Assembly (NCBI GenBank): GCA_012838355.1 | Contig: DUPJ01000036.1 | Coordinates: 1-41,447 of the forward strand | Source: Clostridiaceae bacterium | GTDB taxonomy: Bacteria; Bacillota; Clostridia; Saccharofermentanales; DTU023 | Reading direction: 5' to 3' | DNA: 41,447 bases | In this document: in pieces, positions 34,042 to 41,447 of the stretch | Layout: every line of letters starts with the position of its first letter | How positions within the stretch are numbered: position 1 is the first letter of the stretch | The notes under the pieces: model-generated | What the model was told of the DNA's origin: nothing | Databases searched by the model: none | What the model saw: the letters and a program-made list of their open reading frames with translations, nothing else | Translations under genes and position numbers: made by a program

Positions 34042-35496
34042 CTATTCGACATCTTGAGGCATCATGGCGTCGAGGGGGATACCGAGGTTCGTCAGAACTT
34101 GCATGAGCTTGCCGGCCACGTCTTCCGTGAAGAGAGCTTCCAAATCAGCCGAAGTTTTGAGTGGAATCCGTGTCTTCGTCATGAAGTCCGACGGGATCAC
34201 GACCTCAGCTTCATCAATTTCCGCAATGTCGAGCATTACGCTCACCATATTCTCGAGACCCACCTGACCGCTCAGCCGTCCGTCCGCCGCCTGTGTCATG
34301 TCGTACATGATCGTCAGCGGCTCCTGATATTCATCGTAGTTAATGACGACGCGCATATTGCCGAGCAGCATCATGCCGGCCGGACCGAACTCAACTGGCA
34401 GCATGTTGGCAAACTCTCCCAAAATGATCTCCTGAGCAGGAATCGTCATATCGGATGGTTCATGCATTTTCAAATTGAAGCTGCCGCTGATGCTTTCGTC
34501 GATCTCGGACGGGGCTGCATTCAGGAAGAACCGGATCGTCTCGTCGGTCGGTGCAACCATGCGCAGTTCCATCTCCAGATTCGTGTCCGTCATCAGTGCG
34601 AGTGCCGAGATAACGACAGGGCCAGCGTCTTCTTCTGTTTCGCCGGCATCCGGGGTGATGGTCATAATGAAGCCATGCTCGTCGCCGAATTCGTCAGTCA
34701 GCATCTCCGCCGTGAGCGTAATCCCTTTCAGGCCTTCGGCAGCGTTTTCCTTGATTTCGGTCATCATATCTGCCCAGGACGGCACGCCTTCATCCTCACT
34801 TAGCGGAACAATGACAGTCTCAAAGATCTCCAGCGCGCTTTCGTCAGTTTCGAGGTAGGTCGCGATGTCATTGACCATGGCAATCAGCTGCTCATCCTGA
34901 AAAGCATAACTGCTGCGGGACAGTTCAGCCGACAATGTGTCAATCGTGAATAGCTCGGGTGCAGAGACCGTCGCATCCGACATGTGCTGTTCGATGATGC
35001 CGGTGACACCTTCCAGCGTCGACATGAGCCCGGTCATATCAAAATCGGTGAGCCCATCCAGCGAAGGAATCGTTAAACCGTCAGCCTCGGATGCAAGCAT
35101 TTCGTTCATCAGCGACATCACGTCAACGTCGAGTACGCCGTCAAACAGAGCAGGGATGTCAAGCAGGAGCGTACCCGCTTCAGTCAGTGCACCAACGCTG
35201 AGGGCGACACCTTCAGCACCGGCCACATCAAGCTTGAAGTAATCGACAGGCGTTTCGCCCGTTCCGTCGTGCAGCTGCACAACACTAAACGACAAACTGT
35301 TCAGCAGAGACAGAATCTCTGCCGGCAAGACTGCCTGCAAATCCTCAGAAGCATTCAGTGAAAAATTGACTTCGGTTCCATTTTTCTCTGCTAGTTCGAA
35401 TGCTGATACTGGCGTCGCGACGACACCGAAGATCATGGCAAGTGCCAGAACCAGGACTGTGAATACTGTTGTTGTTTTCATGTTTTTGCTCTTCAT
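34042..35496 (-). CDS. Large secreted protein of unknown family
   Basis: A 484-residue exported protein I do not recognise. The N-terminus has lysines, a hydrophobic core (FTVLVLALAMIFGVVAT) and an AxA-type cleavage site after PVSA (about residue 32), without a lipobox cysteine. The mature protein is very acidic, rich in Met, Leu and Asp, and contains no cysteine that I can find. It has several beta-strand-like repeats and a central SGSFNLKM segment; the overall pattern recalls LolA-like or lipoprotein-carrier folds, but this is only an impression. Start ATG 35496 is six bases after AAAGGA; GTG 35511 and ATG 35502 are less well spaced. It stands alone, upstream of tRNA-Trp. Confidence 0.75.
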   Translation of the reverse strand: MKSKNMKTTTVFTVLVLALAMIFGVVATPVSAFELAEKNGTEVNFSLNASEDLQAVLPAEILSLLNSLSFSVVQLHDGTGETPVDYFKLDVAGAEGVALSVGALTEAGTLLLDIPALFDGVLDVDVMSLMNEMLASEADGLTIPSLDGLTDFDMTGLMSTLEGVTGIIEQHMSDATVSAPELFTIDTLSAELSRSSYAFQDEQLIAMVNDIATYLETDESALEIFETVIVPLSEDEGVPSWADMMTEIKENAAEGLKGITLTAEMLTDEFGDEHGFIMTITPDAGETEEDAGPVVISALALMTDTNLEMELRMVAPTDETIRFFLNAAPSEIDESISGSFNLKMHEPSDMTIPAQEIILGEFANMLPVEFGPAGMMLLGNMRVVINYDEYQEPLTIMYDMTQAADGRLSGQVGLENMVSVMLDIAEIDEAEVVIPSDFMTKTRIPLKTSADLEALFTEDVAGKLMQVLTNLGIPLDAMMPQDVE

Positions 35497-35576
35497 GTTC
35501 ATTCCTTTCACTTGTCACATTGGAGAGGGATACCGCATGACTGATACGGTGGTCAGCCAATCAGATCTACCAAATG

Positions 35577-35582
35577 ATTATA
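35577..35582 (-). promoter_or_regulatory. -10 element for the secreted protein gene
   Basis: Consensus TATAAT on the minus strand, about 80 bases before the start codon; no good -35. The long leader could hold further control. Confidence 0.4.
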
Positions 35583-35678
35583 CACCTGAATGGACGATTA
35601 AAAGTAACGAGTGGCTCTGGTGCCATCGCACATGAGCGTTTTATTGCCGTGCCCATGGAGGAGAACGCCGCCGATTCC

Positions 35679-35707
35679 TTGACATGCCGGCGCGACACAG
35701 ATATCAT
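35679..35707 (+). promoter_or_regulatory. Promoter of tRNA-Pro
   Basis: TTGACA (35679-35684), 17-base spacer, TATCAT (35702-35707), 12 bases before the tRNA 5' end. Near consensus. Confidence 0.8.
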
Positions 35708-35719
35708 TTCCAAAGGTTT

Positions 35720-35796
35720 CGGGGTGTAGCTCAGGTGGCTAGAGTGCTTGCTTGGGGTGCAAGAGGTCGCAAGTTCAAGTCTTGTCACTCCGACCA
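35720..35796 (+). tRNA. tRNA-Pro (anticodon GGG), CCA encoded
   Basis: Acceptor CGGGGTG pairs with CACTCCG; anticodon stem CTTGC/GCAAG around loop TTGGGGT, anticodon GGG; T loop TTCAAGT; discriminator A; CCA encoded. Reads CCC and CCU. Confidence 0.95.
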
Positions 35797-35799
35797 TTT

Positions 35800-35832
35800 A
35801 GCCTCAGGACCGTCAGGTTTTGAGGCTTTTTT
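35800..35832 (+). terminator. Terminator of tRNA-Pro
   Basis: Seven-base stem AGCCTCA / TGAGGCT with a 14-base loop, followed by TTTTT. Confidence 0.8.
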
Positions 35833-35879
35833 GTCTGGATTCGCAGTTTCCAAAAAACATTTATGGTTTTGAACGACGC

Positions 35880-35897
35880 GCATATCAGTAGATATGC
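35880..35897. promoter_or_regulatory. Inverted repeat 1 in the citrate synthase operon leader
   Basis: GCATATCAGTAGATATGC: perfect seven-base arms around AGTA. It lies upstream of the possible promoter and has no T tract, so it looks like a protein-binding site. Confidence 0.5.
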
Positions 35898-35903
35898 CTG
35901 AAT

Positions 35904-35933
35904 TTGTATAAAATAACGAACTGTGGCCATAAT
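35904..35933 (+). promoter_or_regulatory. Possible promoter of the citrate synthase operon
   Basis: TTGTAT (35904-35909), 18-base spacer, CATAAT (35928-35933). Each hexamer is a partial match. Its -10 overlaps inverted repeat 2, which would fit repression. Confidence 0.35.
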
Positions 35934-35944
35934 GCTTGCATTAT
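35929..35944. promoter_or_regulatory. Inverted repeat 2 in the citrate synthase operon leader
   Basis: ATAATGCTTGCATTAT: perfect seven-base arms around TT. A partial copy of the same half-site (AATGCATAAT) recurs at 35964-35973. Confidence 0.45.
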
Positions 35945-35972
35945 TTCCAGAAACAGTCATCCTAATGCATAA

Positions 35973-35990
35973 TTGTATACATGAATACAA
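35973..35990. promoter_or_regulatory. Candidate GntR/FCD operator
   Basis: TTGTATACATGAATACAA: perfect six-base outer arms TTGTAT/ATACAA around a CATG centre. GntR proteins of the FCD group bind short dyads of this kind, and an FCD regulator is encoded in the operon. The site directly precedes the ribosome binding site. Confidence 0.55.
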
Positions 35991-36004
35991 AGGAGACTGT
36001 TAAT

Positions 36005-37387
36005 ATGCTGGAGTTGTCCAAACACACCAATCTGCTGGAACAAAAAACGTACAATTACTCTCTGCAGGATATACGGGAACCAATGCTGTACCGAGATGTA
36101 TTTCCGTATTCTGAGGTGCCGAAGATTGCCTTTAACCATCGCCATGTGCCGATGAACATGCCTGATGAAATCTGGATCACCGACACGTCGTTCCGGGATG
36201 GACAGCAGTCGGTCGAACCGTATTCTGTTGAACAGATCGTGACGTTGTTCAAGCTTCTGTCAAAACTCGGCGGGCCGAACGGGCTGATCCGGCAGACGGA
36301 ATTTTTCATCTATAGCGAGAAAGATCGGGAAGCGCTGCGACGGTGTCAGGACCTTGGGCTGAGGTTTCCGGAGATCACAACCTGGATTCGTGCCACGGCT
36401 GAAGATTTTAAGCTGGTTCGCGATGCCGGCATAAGGGAAACAGGCATTCTCGTCAGTGCATCGGATTACCACATATTCAAGAAGATGGGGCTGACCAGAC
36501 GTCAGGCGGTTGACAAATATCTCGCGACGGTGTCGGCGGCATTTGAGCTCGGCATTGTCCCGCGCTGCCATCTTGAGGATATTACGCGCGCAGATTTCTA
36601 CGGATTTGTCGTCCCGTTCGTGCACGAATTGTCGGAGTTGTCCCGTCAGGCGAAAATTCCGGTAAAAATACGCGCCTGTGACACGTTGGGCTATGGCATA
36701 TCGTATCCGGGCTCAGCGCTGCCGCGCTCGGTTCAGGGGATCATATACGGCTTGAATCACTATTCGGAAATCCCCTCGGATATGCTCGAATGGCATGGCC
36801 ACAACGATTTTTACAAGTCGGTGACGAATGCGACGACTGCCTGGTTTTACGGAGCATCCGCAGTCAACTGCTCGATGCTTGGCATCGGCGAGCGCACGGG
36901 AAATGTGCCGCTCGAAGCCATGGTTATGGAATACGCAGCGCTCAAAGGTAATTTCGGCGGCATGGATCCTACTGTGATTACGGATATTGCCCGCTTTTTT
37001 AAACACGAGATCGGCTATCACATCCCGGCCAATACACCGTTTATCGGACGTGATTTCAATAAAACGCGCGCCGGCATTCATGCGGATGGCCTGCTTAAGG
37101 ATGAAGAGATCTACAATATATTTGACACGCGAGAGATTCTGGGACTCGCGCCCGGCGTGATGGTGGGCAAGGCATCCGGGCAGGCCGGCATTGCTTACTG
37201 GCTGAACGATTATTTCGAGCTTGATGCTGACTGCAGTGTGCAGAAACAGGATCCGCTGGTCCTTGGGTTGAAAACATGGATCGACCATGAGTACGAAGAC
37301 GGCCGGCAGACGTCCATTACGGCCGATGAGCTTCTGGAGCAGGTTCAAAGACTGGCCCCGGGACGCTTCGAGACGGGAGCATGCTAA
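36005..37387 (+). CDS. Probable Re-citrate synthase (isopropylmalate/homocitrate synthase family)
   Basis: A 460-residue DRE-TIM acyltransferase that probably condenses acetyl-CoA with oxaloacetate to citrate. The catalytic opening WITDTSFRDGQQSVEPY (about residues 56-72) is the family's metal- and base-bearing motif, and later HGHND supplies metal ligands (WHGHNDFYKS, near 262). LGGPNGLIRQTEFF is characteristic of the group related to the Clostridium kluyveri enzyme. It lacks a C-terminal LeuA regulatory domain, and no leu genes are near; instead aconitase and isocitrate dehydrogenase follow, which favours citrate over isopropylmalate or homocitrate. ATG 36005 is chosen because AAAGGAG stands nine bases upstream; ATG 35981 lies within the operator dyad. 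Substrate assignment is inference. Confidence 0.8.
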   Translation: MLELSKHTNLLEQKTYNYSLQDIREPMLYRDVFPYSEVPKIAFNHRHVPMNMPDEIWITDTSFRDGQQSVEPYSVEQIVTLFKLLSKLGGPNGLIRQTEFFIYSEKDREALRRCQDLGLRFPEITTWIRATAEDFKLVRDAGIRETGILVSASDYHIFKKMGLTRRQAVDKYLATVSAAFELGIVPRCHLEDITRADFYGFVVPFVHELSELSRQAKIPVKIRACDTLGYGISYPGSALPRSVQGIIYGLNHYSEIPSDMLEWHGHNDFYKSVTNATTAWFYGASAVNCSMLGIGERTGNVPLEAMVMEYAALKGNFGGMDPTVITDIARFFKHEIGYHIPANTPFIGRDFNKTRAGIHADGLLKDEEIYNIFDTREILGLAPGVMVGKASGQAGIAYWLNDYFELDADCSVQKQDPLVLGLKTWIDHEYEDGRQTSITADELLEQVQRLAPGRFETGAC

Positions 37388-38037
37388 TGAAAGACCGGAG
37401 GGTATCACTGGCCGATTTTGTTTACGAGCGCATTGAAGCGGACATTCTTGCCGAGTCTTACAAACCGGGGCAGGTGCTGACTGAACTTGCGGTGAGTGAC
37501 ACGCTGGAGGTGAGCCGGACGCCTGTCCGGGAAGCATTCCGGCGGTTGCAGCAGCAAGGTTATTTGAGCGAAACCGGCAAGGGGAGCGTCGTCGTTGGCA
37601 CAACACCGCGGGACATGATGGATATTTACGAAATTCGGCTTCGCACCGAGGGGCTGGCCACACGCTGGGCGGCCAAACGAATCACTGAGGACGGTTTGAG
37701 ACAACTCCGCGAGGCACTTGAACTGCAGGAGTTTTATACAGCCAAGGCCGATGCAGGTCATATACAGGAGCAGGATGCATCGTTTCACCGCCTGATCTTC
37801 CTGCAGTGCGGAAGTCCTGTTCTGGGCGATATGCTGACCGTGCTGCACCGCCGTATTCAGCGTTTCCGTCAGCAGAGCGTCAAGGACCATGCGCGTGCGG
37901 ATCTGGTGGTGGCTGAACACCGGGCCATTTTCAACGCGCTGGCTGCCGGCGATGCCGACGCGGCTGAACAACTGGCTCTGGCGCATGTGAAAAATGCAAG
38001 AGAACATATTGGTGCGGAGGAATGCGTATGGGCCTGA
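37387..38037 (+). CDS. GntR-family transcriptional regulator, FCD type
   Basis: A 216-residue regulator with an N-terminal winged helix (about 5-70; [20 protein letters not shown] then [13 protein letters not shown]) and a C-terminal all-helical FCD ligand-binding domain (about 80-205), with candidate metal ligands in DASFHRLIF and [14 protein letters not shown] regulators commonly sense organic acids, so citrate or a related acid is a reasonable guess. The start ATG 37387 overlaps the preceding stop by one base and follows GGGAG at seven bases; ATG 37381 is too close to that site. Being inside the operon, it probably regulates its own transcript through the dyads at 35880-35990. Confidence 0.88.
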   Translation: MKDRRVSLADFVYERIEADILAESYKPGQVLTELAVSDTLEVSRTPVREAFRRLQQQGYLSETGKGSVVVGTTPRDMMDIYEIRLRTEGLATRWAAKRITEDGLRQLREALELQEFYTAKADAGHIQEQDASFHRLIFLQCGSPVLGDMLTVLHRRIQRFRQQSVKDHARADLVVAEHRAIFNALAAGDADAAEQLALAHVKNAREHIGAEECVWA

Positions 38038-39971
38038 CACTGGCGGAGAAAATTATCAAGGATCATCTCGTTTCGGGGGAGATAACGCGCGGACATGAAA
38101 TTGCGCTGAAAATCGATCAGACACTGACGCAGGATGCGACCGGCACCATGGCTTTCCTGGAATTTGAGGCCATGGGCATACCCCGTGTCAGAACGGAACT
38201 GAGCGTGGCCTATGTCGACCACAACATGCTGCAGGAAGGGTTTGAAAATGCAGACGACCACCGCTATCTGCAAAGTGCGGCAAAAAAGCATGGCATCTAT
38301 TTTTCGCGGCCTGGAAACGGCATCTGTCACCAGGTGCATCTGGAGCGCTTTGGACGACCCGGCAAGACGCTGCTCGGCTCCGACAGCCATACACCGACGG
38401 CCGGCGGTCTCGGCATGCTGGCCATCGGTGCCGGCGGCCTCGATGTCGCCGTTGCGATGGCGGGCGGCCCCTATTATCTGACGATGCCGCGCATCGTCAG
38501 GGTCAATCTGACAGGGACTCTGCAGCCGTTCGTTTCGGCGAAAGACATCGCCCTCGAAATGCTGCGCATCCTGACGGTCAAGGGCGGAGTCGGTGCCATC
38601 ATTGAATGGGGCGGAGACGGCGCCAGAGCGCTCACGGTGCCTGAGCGCGCCACCATCACCAACATGGGGGCCGAACTCGGCGCGACCTGTTCACTGTTTC
38701 CGTCTGATGCACGCACTTTGGAGTATCTGGCGGCTCAGGGGAGAGCCGGCGACTATGTGCCGCTTGAACCGGACAGCGATGCGGCATATGACGAGACGAT
38801 CGAAATAGATCTGACGCAGCTGCCGTCACTGATCGCCTGCCCGCACAGTCCCGACCATGTAGTTGACGTTCTGACGCTGACCGGCACGAAAGTCGATCAG
38901 GTCTGCATCGGTTCCTGCACCAATTCCTCGCTGGCTGATCTGGAGAAAACGGCTGCCCTGCTGAAGGGAAAACAGGTGCATCCGGACGTCAGTCTGGCCA
39001 TCTCACCGGGATCAAGGCAGGTGCTGACCATGCTGGCAGAATCCGGCGCGCTGGCGGATCTGCTGGCGGCCGGAGCCCGTATCCTGGAATGTGCCTGCGG
39101 GCCGTGCATCGGCATGGGATTTGCCCCAAATTCGGACGCAGTCAGCCTGCGCACGTTCAACCGGAATTTCCGCGGCCGGTGCGGTACGGAGAACGCGGGC
39201 GTATATCTGGTGTCACCTGAAGTTGCGGTGGCGGCGGCCATCTTTGGCACGATCCGTCACCCGCGCGATCTGGGTGCCATGCCGGCCATTGAACTGCCGC
39301 GCGTCTTTTGTGTCGACGACAGTCAGGTACTGGAACCCGCTGATCCTGCTGCGGCCGAATTCGTCCAAATTATGCGGGGGCCGAATATCGGACCGGTGCC
39401 GACTGCTTCGCCGCTCGCTGACTTGCTTGCAGCTCCCGTGCTCCTGAAAACAGGCGACAACGTGACGACCGACCAGATTATGCCGGCCGGTGCGAAAGTG
39501 CTGCCCTTCCGTTCGAATATTCCGAAACTGGCTCATTTCTGCTTTGAATCGACGGACAGGACATTTGCGGACCGTGCCCGGGCTGCCGGCAGCGGCATTA
39601 TTGTGGGCGGCGACAACTACGGGCAGGGATCCTCCCGCGAGCATGCCGCACTCGTGCCGCTCTATCTTGGCATCCGCGCCGTGATCGCCCGCAGTTTCGC
39701 CCGTATCCATGCGGCCAATCTTGTAAATGCGGGGATCCTGCCGCTCACATTCACAGACGGAAACGACTACGATGCAGTCGCCCGGGATGACAGCGTCACC
39801 TTGTCGTCGATTCATGACGGTCTGGCCGGCGGCCGGGTGATGGCGACGATCCAAAAGCCAGGCGGCGACAGCACGATTATACCCCTGACCTGTTCATTGA
39901 CACAGCGTCAGCAGGCCATTCTTCTGGCCGGCGGTCTGCTCGCATTCACGAAACAGGAGGCCGCCAAATGA
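38028..39971 (+). CDS. acnA: Aconitate hydratase
   Basis: Iron-sulfur enzyme that interconverts citrate and isocitrate. The 647-residue protein belongs to the shorter aconitases of about 640-650 residues found in Clostridia, not the 900-residue AcnA of Escherichia coli. Cluster cysteines appear in CIGSCTNSS (about residue 293) and [11 protein letters not shown] (about 355). The N-terminal [18 protein letters not shown] and the C-terminal swivel domain (about 470-640; [14 protein letters not shown]) are typical. Start ATG 38028 is seven bases after GGAGG; ATG 38022 is too close. Homoaconitase is a related alternative, but the neighbours favour aconitase. It overlaps gntR by ten bases and the next gene by four. 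Confidence 0.92.
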   Translation: MGLTLAEKIIKDHLVSGEITRGHEIALKIDQTLTQDATGTMAFLEFEAMGIPRVRTELSVAYVDHNMLQEGFENADDHRYLQSAAKKHGIYFSRPGNGICHQVHLERFGRPGKTLLGSDSHTPTAGGLGMLAIGAGGLDVAVAMAGGPYYLTMPRIVRVNLTGTLQPFVSAKDIALEMLRILTVKGGVGAIIEWGGDGARALTVPERATITNMGAELGATCSLFPSDARTLEYLAAQGRAGDYVPLEPDSDAAYDETIEIDLTQLPSLIACPHSPDHVVDVLTLTGTKVDQVCIGSCTNSSLADLEKTAALLKGKQVHPDVSLAISPGSRQVLTMLAESGALADLLAAGARILECACGPCIGMGFAPNSDAVSLRTFNRNFRGRCGTENAGVYLVSPEVAVAAAIFGTIRHPRDLGAMPAIELPRVFCVDDSQVLEPADPAAAEFVQIMRGPNIGPVPTASPLADLLAAPVLLKTGDNVTTDQIMPAGAKVLPFRSNIPKLAHFCFESTDRTFADRARAAGSGIIVGGDNYGQGSSREHAALVPLYLGIRAVIARSFARIHAANLVNAGILPLTFTDGNDYDAVARDDSVTLSSIHDGLAGGRVMATIQKPGGDSTIIPLTCSLTQRQQAILLAGGLLAFTKQEAAK

Positions 39972-41122
39972 CGGAATCGATTCGGCTTGCCACACTTCAT
40001 TTTCAAGTGCTCCTGGAGGAGCAGCTGGCGCGTGCCGCAGCCATTGAGCAGCGCAGCGAGCGCGTCGACTATGCCAGTCTGCGACCGCTTGTGATCGGTG
40101 TTATCGGCGGAGACGGCATCGGCCCGATCATCGTCAAAGAGGCGCGGCGCCTGCTTGATGTTCTCTTGAAAAACGAACTTGCCTCCGGCGATATCGAGAT
40201 CAGAGACATCGTGGGACTGACACTGGAGCGGCGGAAGGCACTCGGTCAGTCGATTCCGGAGGATATACTGGCGGCTGTAAAGCGCTGTCACGTTTTGCTG
40301 AAGGGGCCAACCGAGACGCCGAAGGGCGGTACGATGGAAAGTGCGAACGTGACGCTGAGGCGTGAACTCGATCTGTACGCAAATGTCCGTCCGGTCAGGG
40401 TGCCTGAGGAAGGCATCGACTGGACCTTTTTCCGCGAAAACACGGAGGGTGAATATGTGCTGGGAAGTGCCGGCATTGCCATTCCCGGCAAACTGGCCGT
40501 CGACTTCAAAGTGACGACGGATGCCGGCACAGCGCGCATAGCGCGTGCGGCGCTGGAATATGCCCGGGCGAACGGCAGGACACAGGTGGCCGTTGTGACC
40601 AAAGCCAACATCATGAAGAAGACGGACGGTCAATTTTCGCGCATCGTGCACGAGACGGCAGCCGACTATCCTGAGATCGAAGTGACGGACTGGTATGTCG
40701 ACATCATGGCGGCCAACCTGATCAACCGGGATATTCGCAGCCGTTTTCAGGTATTCGTCATGCCGAATCTTTACGGCGACATTCTGACTGACGAAGCCGC
40801 CCAGATTCAGGGCGGTGTCGGTACAGCCGGCAGCGCCAATCTGGGCGATGGCTACGCCATGTTTGAAGCGATTCACGGGTCGGCTCCGCGCCTGATCGCT
40901 GACGGTCTGGCAGCGTACTGCAATCCGGCGAGCCTTTTTCGCGCCGTCGAAATGATGCTCCGGCATATCGGCAGGACTAAGGCGGCTCTGCGACTGGCGC
41001 AGGCCCTTGACGTCTGCCTCGAGAGCGAAAGGCGTCTCGTGGTCAGCGGCGACAGGAACGGTGCGACGTGCGCCGAGTTTTCGGACTATGTGCTCCGCAC
41101 ACTCTCGAACGAACCCGGTTAG
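39968..41122 (+). CDS. Isocitrate dehydrogenase, probably NAD-dependent
   Basis: Oxidatively decarboxylates isocitrate to 2-oxoglutarate. The 384-residue protein of the isocitrate/isopropylmalate dehydrogenase family has [12 protein letters not shown] near residue 48, the substrate loop [11 protein letters not shown] with [10 protein letters not shown] (about 119-142), [13 protein letters not shown], and [19 protein letters not shown]. The cofactor loop [20 protein letters not shown] lacks the basic residues usual for NADP, so NAD is more likely. An extra 35-residue N-terminal helix precedes the Rossmann core. It starts four bases inside acnA and closes the operon, giving a direct route from acetyl-CoA to 2-oxoglutarate and glutamate. 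Confidence 0.88.
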   Translation: MTESIRLATLHFQVLLEEQLARAAAIEQRSERVDYASLRPLVIGVIGGDGIGPIIVKEARRLLDVLLKNELASGDIEIRDIVGLTLERRKALGQSIPEDILAAVKRCHVLLKGPTETPKGGTMESANVTLRRELDLYANVRPVRVPEEGIDWTFFRENTEGEYVLGSAGIAIPGKLAVDFKVTTDAGTARIARAALEYARANGRTQVAVVTKANIMKKTDGQFSRIVHETAADYPEIEVTDWYVDIMAANLINRDIRSRFQVFVMPNLYGDILTDEAAQIQGGVGTAGSANLGDGYAMFEAIHGSAPRLIADGLAAYCNPASLFRAVEMMLRHIGRTKAALRLAQALDVCLESERRLVVSGDRNGATCAEFSDYVLRTLSNEPG

Positions 41123-41137
41123 CATTCTGATGTGAAA

Positions 41138-41179
41138 AGGGATGTCTCGCTCACGCACGCGTGATCGTGAGACATCCCT
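41138..41179. terminator. Long hairpin between convergent genes
   Basis: Arms AGGGATGTCTC / GAGACATCCCT enclose a second stem TCACGC/GCGTGA. No T run follows on the plus strand; it probably separates the two converging transcripts. Confidence 0.6.
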
Positions 41180-41211
41180 CATCCGGCTTGACGGCAGGCC
41201 GTCAGAGCCGC

Positions 41212-41447
41212 TTATTGGAAATCGGCACCGGTCAGATAATTGTGAAATGCTTCATTGCAGAAGCGTTCGACGGTTTCGATCGGCGCATCCGGCGCGATCG
41301 CCTGGAGTGCTTCCAGTGTCTCCGTTATGGTTTCATCCAGGACAAACGTATGCAGACGGTAATCGCCGTTTCGAACAATGCAGTCGTGAATCTTGTAGTA
41401 CTCGTCACTTGGCATGTCGTCTCGCAGGGCAGTATAAAGCGGCTGCC
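41212..41447 (-). CDS. Hypothetical protein (5' partial)
   Basis: A minus-strand frame stays open from the window edge to a TAA at 41212, about 77 codons. An internal ATG at 41415 is unlikely to be the start because the residues before it (LYTALRDD) read smoothly into EYYKIHDCIVRNGDYRLHTF. The visible part is acidic and helical and shows no family I recognise. It converges on the isocitrate dehydrogenase gene, with a hairpin between. Confidence 0.6.
   Translation of the reverse strand, partial: QPLYTALRDDMPSDEYYKIHDCIVRNGDYRLHTFVLDETITETLEALQAIAPDAPIETVERFCNEAFHNYLTGADFQ

Noticed and set aside
39908-41182. A 424-codon open frame on the minus strand
   Set aside because: Opposite the isocitrate dehydrogenase gene, with composition typical of an antisense shadow and no domain.
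1-41447. CRISPR arrays, insertion sequences, prophage or integrase genes
   Set aside because: No regularly spaced repeats, transposase or integrase sequences are visible anywhere in the window.

Overview
The window looks like the chromosome of an anaerobic, probably amino-acid-fermenting member of the Bacillota (Clostridia-like). The reasons are the gene pairings rny-ymdB and phoH-pgpH-ybeY-era-recO, the two-subunit iron-sulfur serine dehydratase, the split FtcD/FchA histidine pathway, and an isopropylmalate-synthase-like citrate synthase placed with aconitase and NAD-type isocitrate dehydrogenase. Base composition is moderately GC-rich (estimated by eye). The genus cannot be named from the sequence. 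No ribosomal RNA, insertion sequence, prophage or CRISPR array is seen.

Layout. 1-6154: a histidine-degradation operon, hutH (5' end outside the window), hutU, ftcD, hutI, fchA. It yields glutamate, ammonia and methenyl-tetrahydrofolate. 6101-7099 (minus): a pseudouridine synthase whose 3' end overlaps fchA. 7168-8884: RNase Y with its own promoter and terminator. 8940-21120: thirteen tightly packed or overlapping plus-strand genes (ymdB, an orphan solute-binding lipoprotein, lspA, rluD-like, two DUF881 proteins, phoH, pgpH, ybeY, era, recO, sdaAB, sdaAA). 21117-23615 (minus): a nuclease-helicase fusion. 23616-24389: a decayed island with a yefM-yoeB toxin-antitoxin remnant. 24390-28178: a twelve-helix LuxR-type regulator, a small membrane protein and two zinc-ribbon proteins. 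28199-31331: tRNA-Leu (minus), then murD, cca and rpsO. 31479-33818: pnp. 33922-35496 (minus): tRNA-Trp and a large secreted protein of unknown family. 35720-35796: tRNA-Pro. 36005-41122: a probable Re-citrate synthase, GntR regulator, aconitase and isocitrate dehydrogenase operon behind a leader with three inverted repeats. 41212-41447 (minus): the end of an unknown gene.

How the genes fit together. Histidine and serine catabolism feed glutamate, one-carbon units and pyruvate. The last operon makes 2-oxoglutarate from acetyl-CoA and oxaloacetate, so both ends of the window meet at glutamate. The centre is housekeeping: RNA decay (RNase Y, PNPase, YbeY), rRNA modification, ribosome assembly (Era), cyclic-di-AMP turnover (PgpH), lipoprotein maturation, recombination (RecO) and tRNA 3'-end repair.

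The most unusual signals are regulatory. Four genes without a Shine-Dalgarno sequence (the pseudouridine synthase, phoH, the helicase and murD) each have a -10-like hexamer exactly 6 or 7 bases before the ATG, which would give leaderless mRNAs. RNase Y has a perfect Shine-Dalgarno sequence overlapping its only plausible ATG, which leaves ATA as the best-spaced in-frame codon. Three different dyads lie in the 125 bases before the citrate synthase gene.
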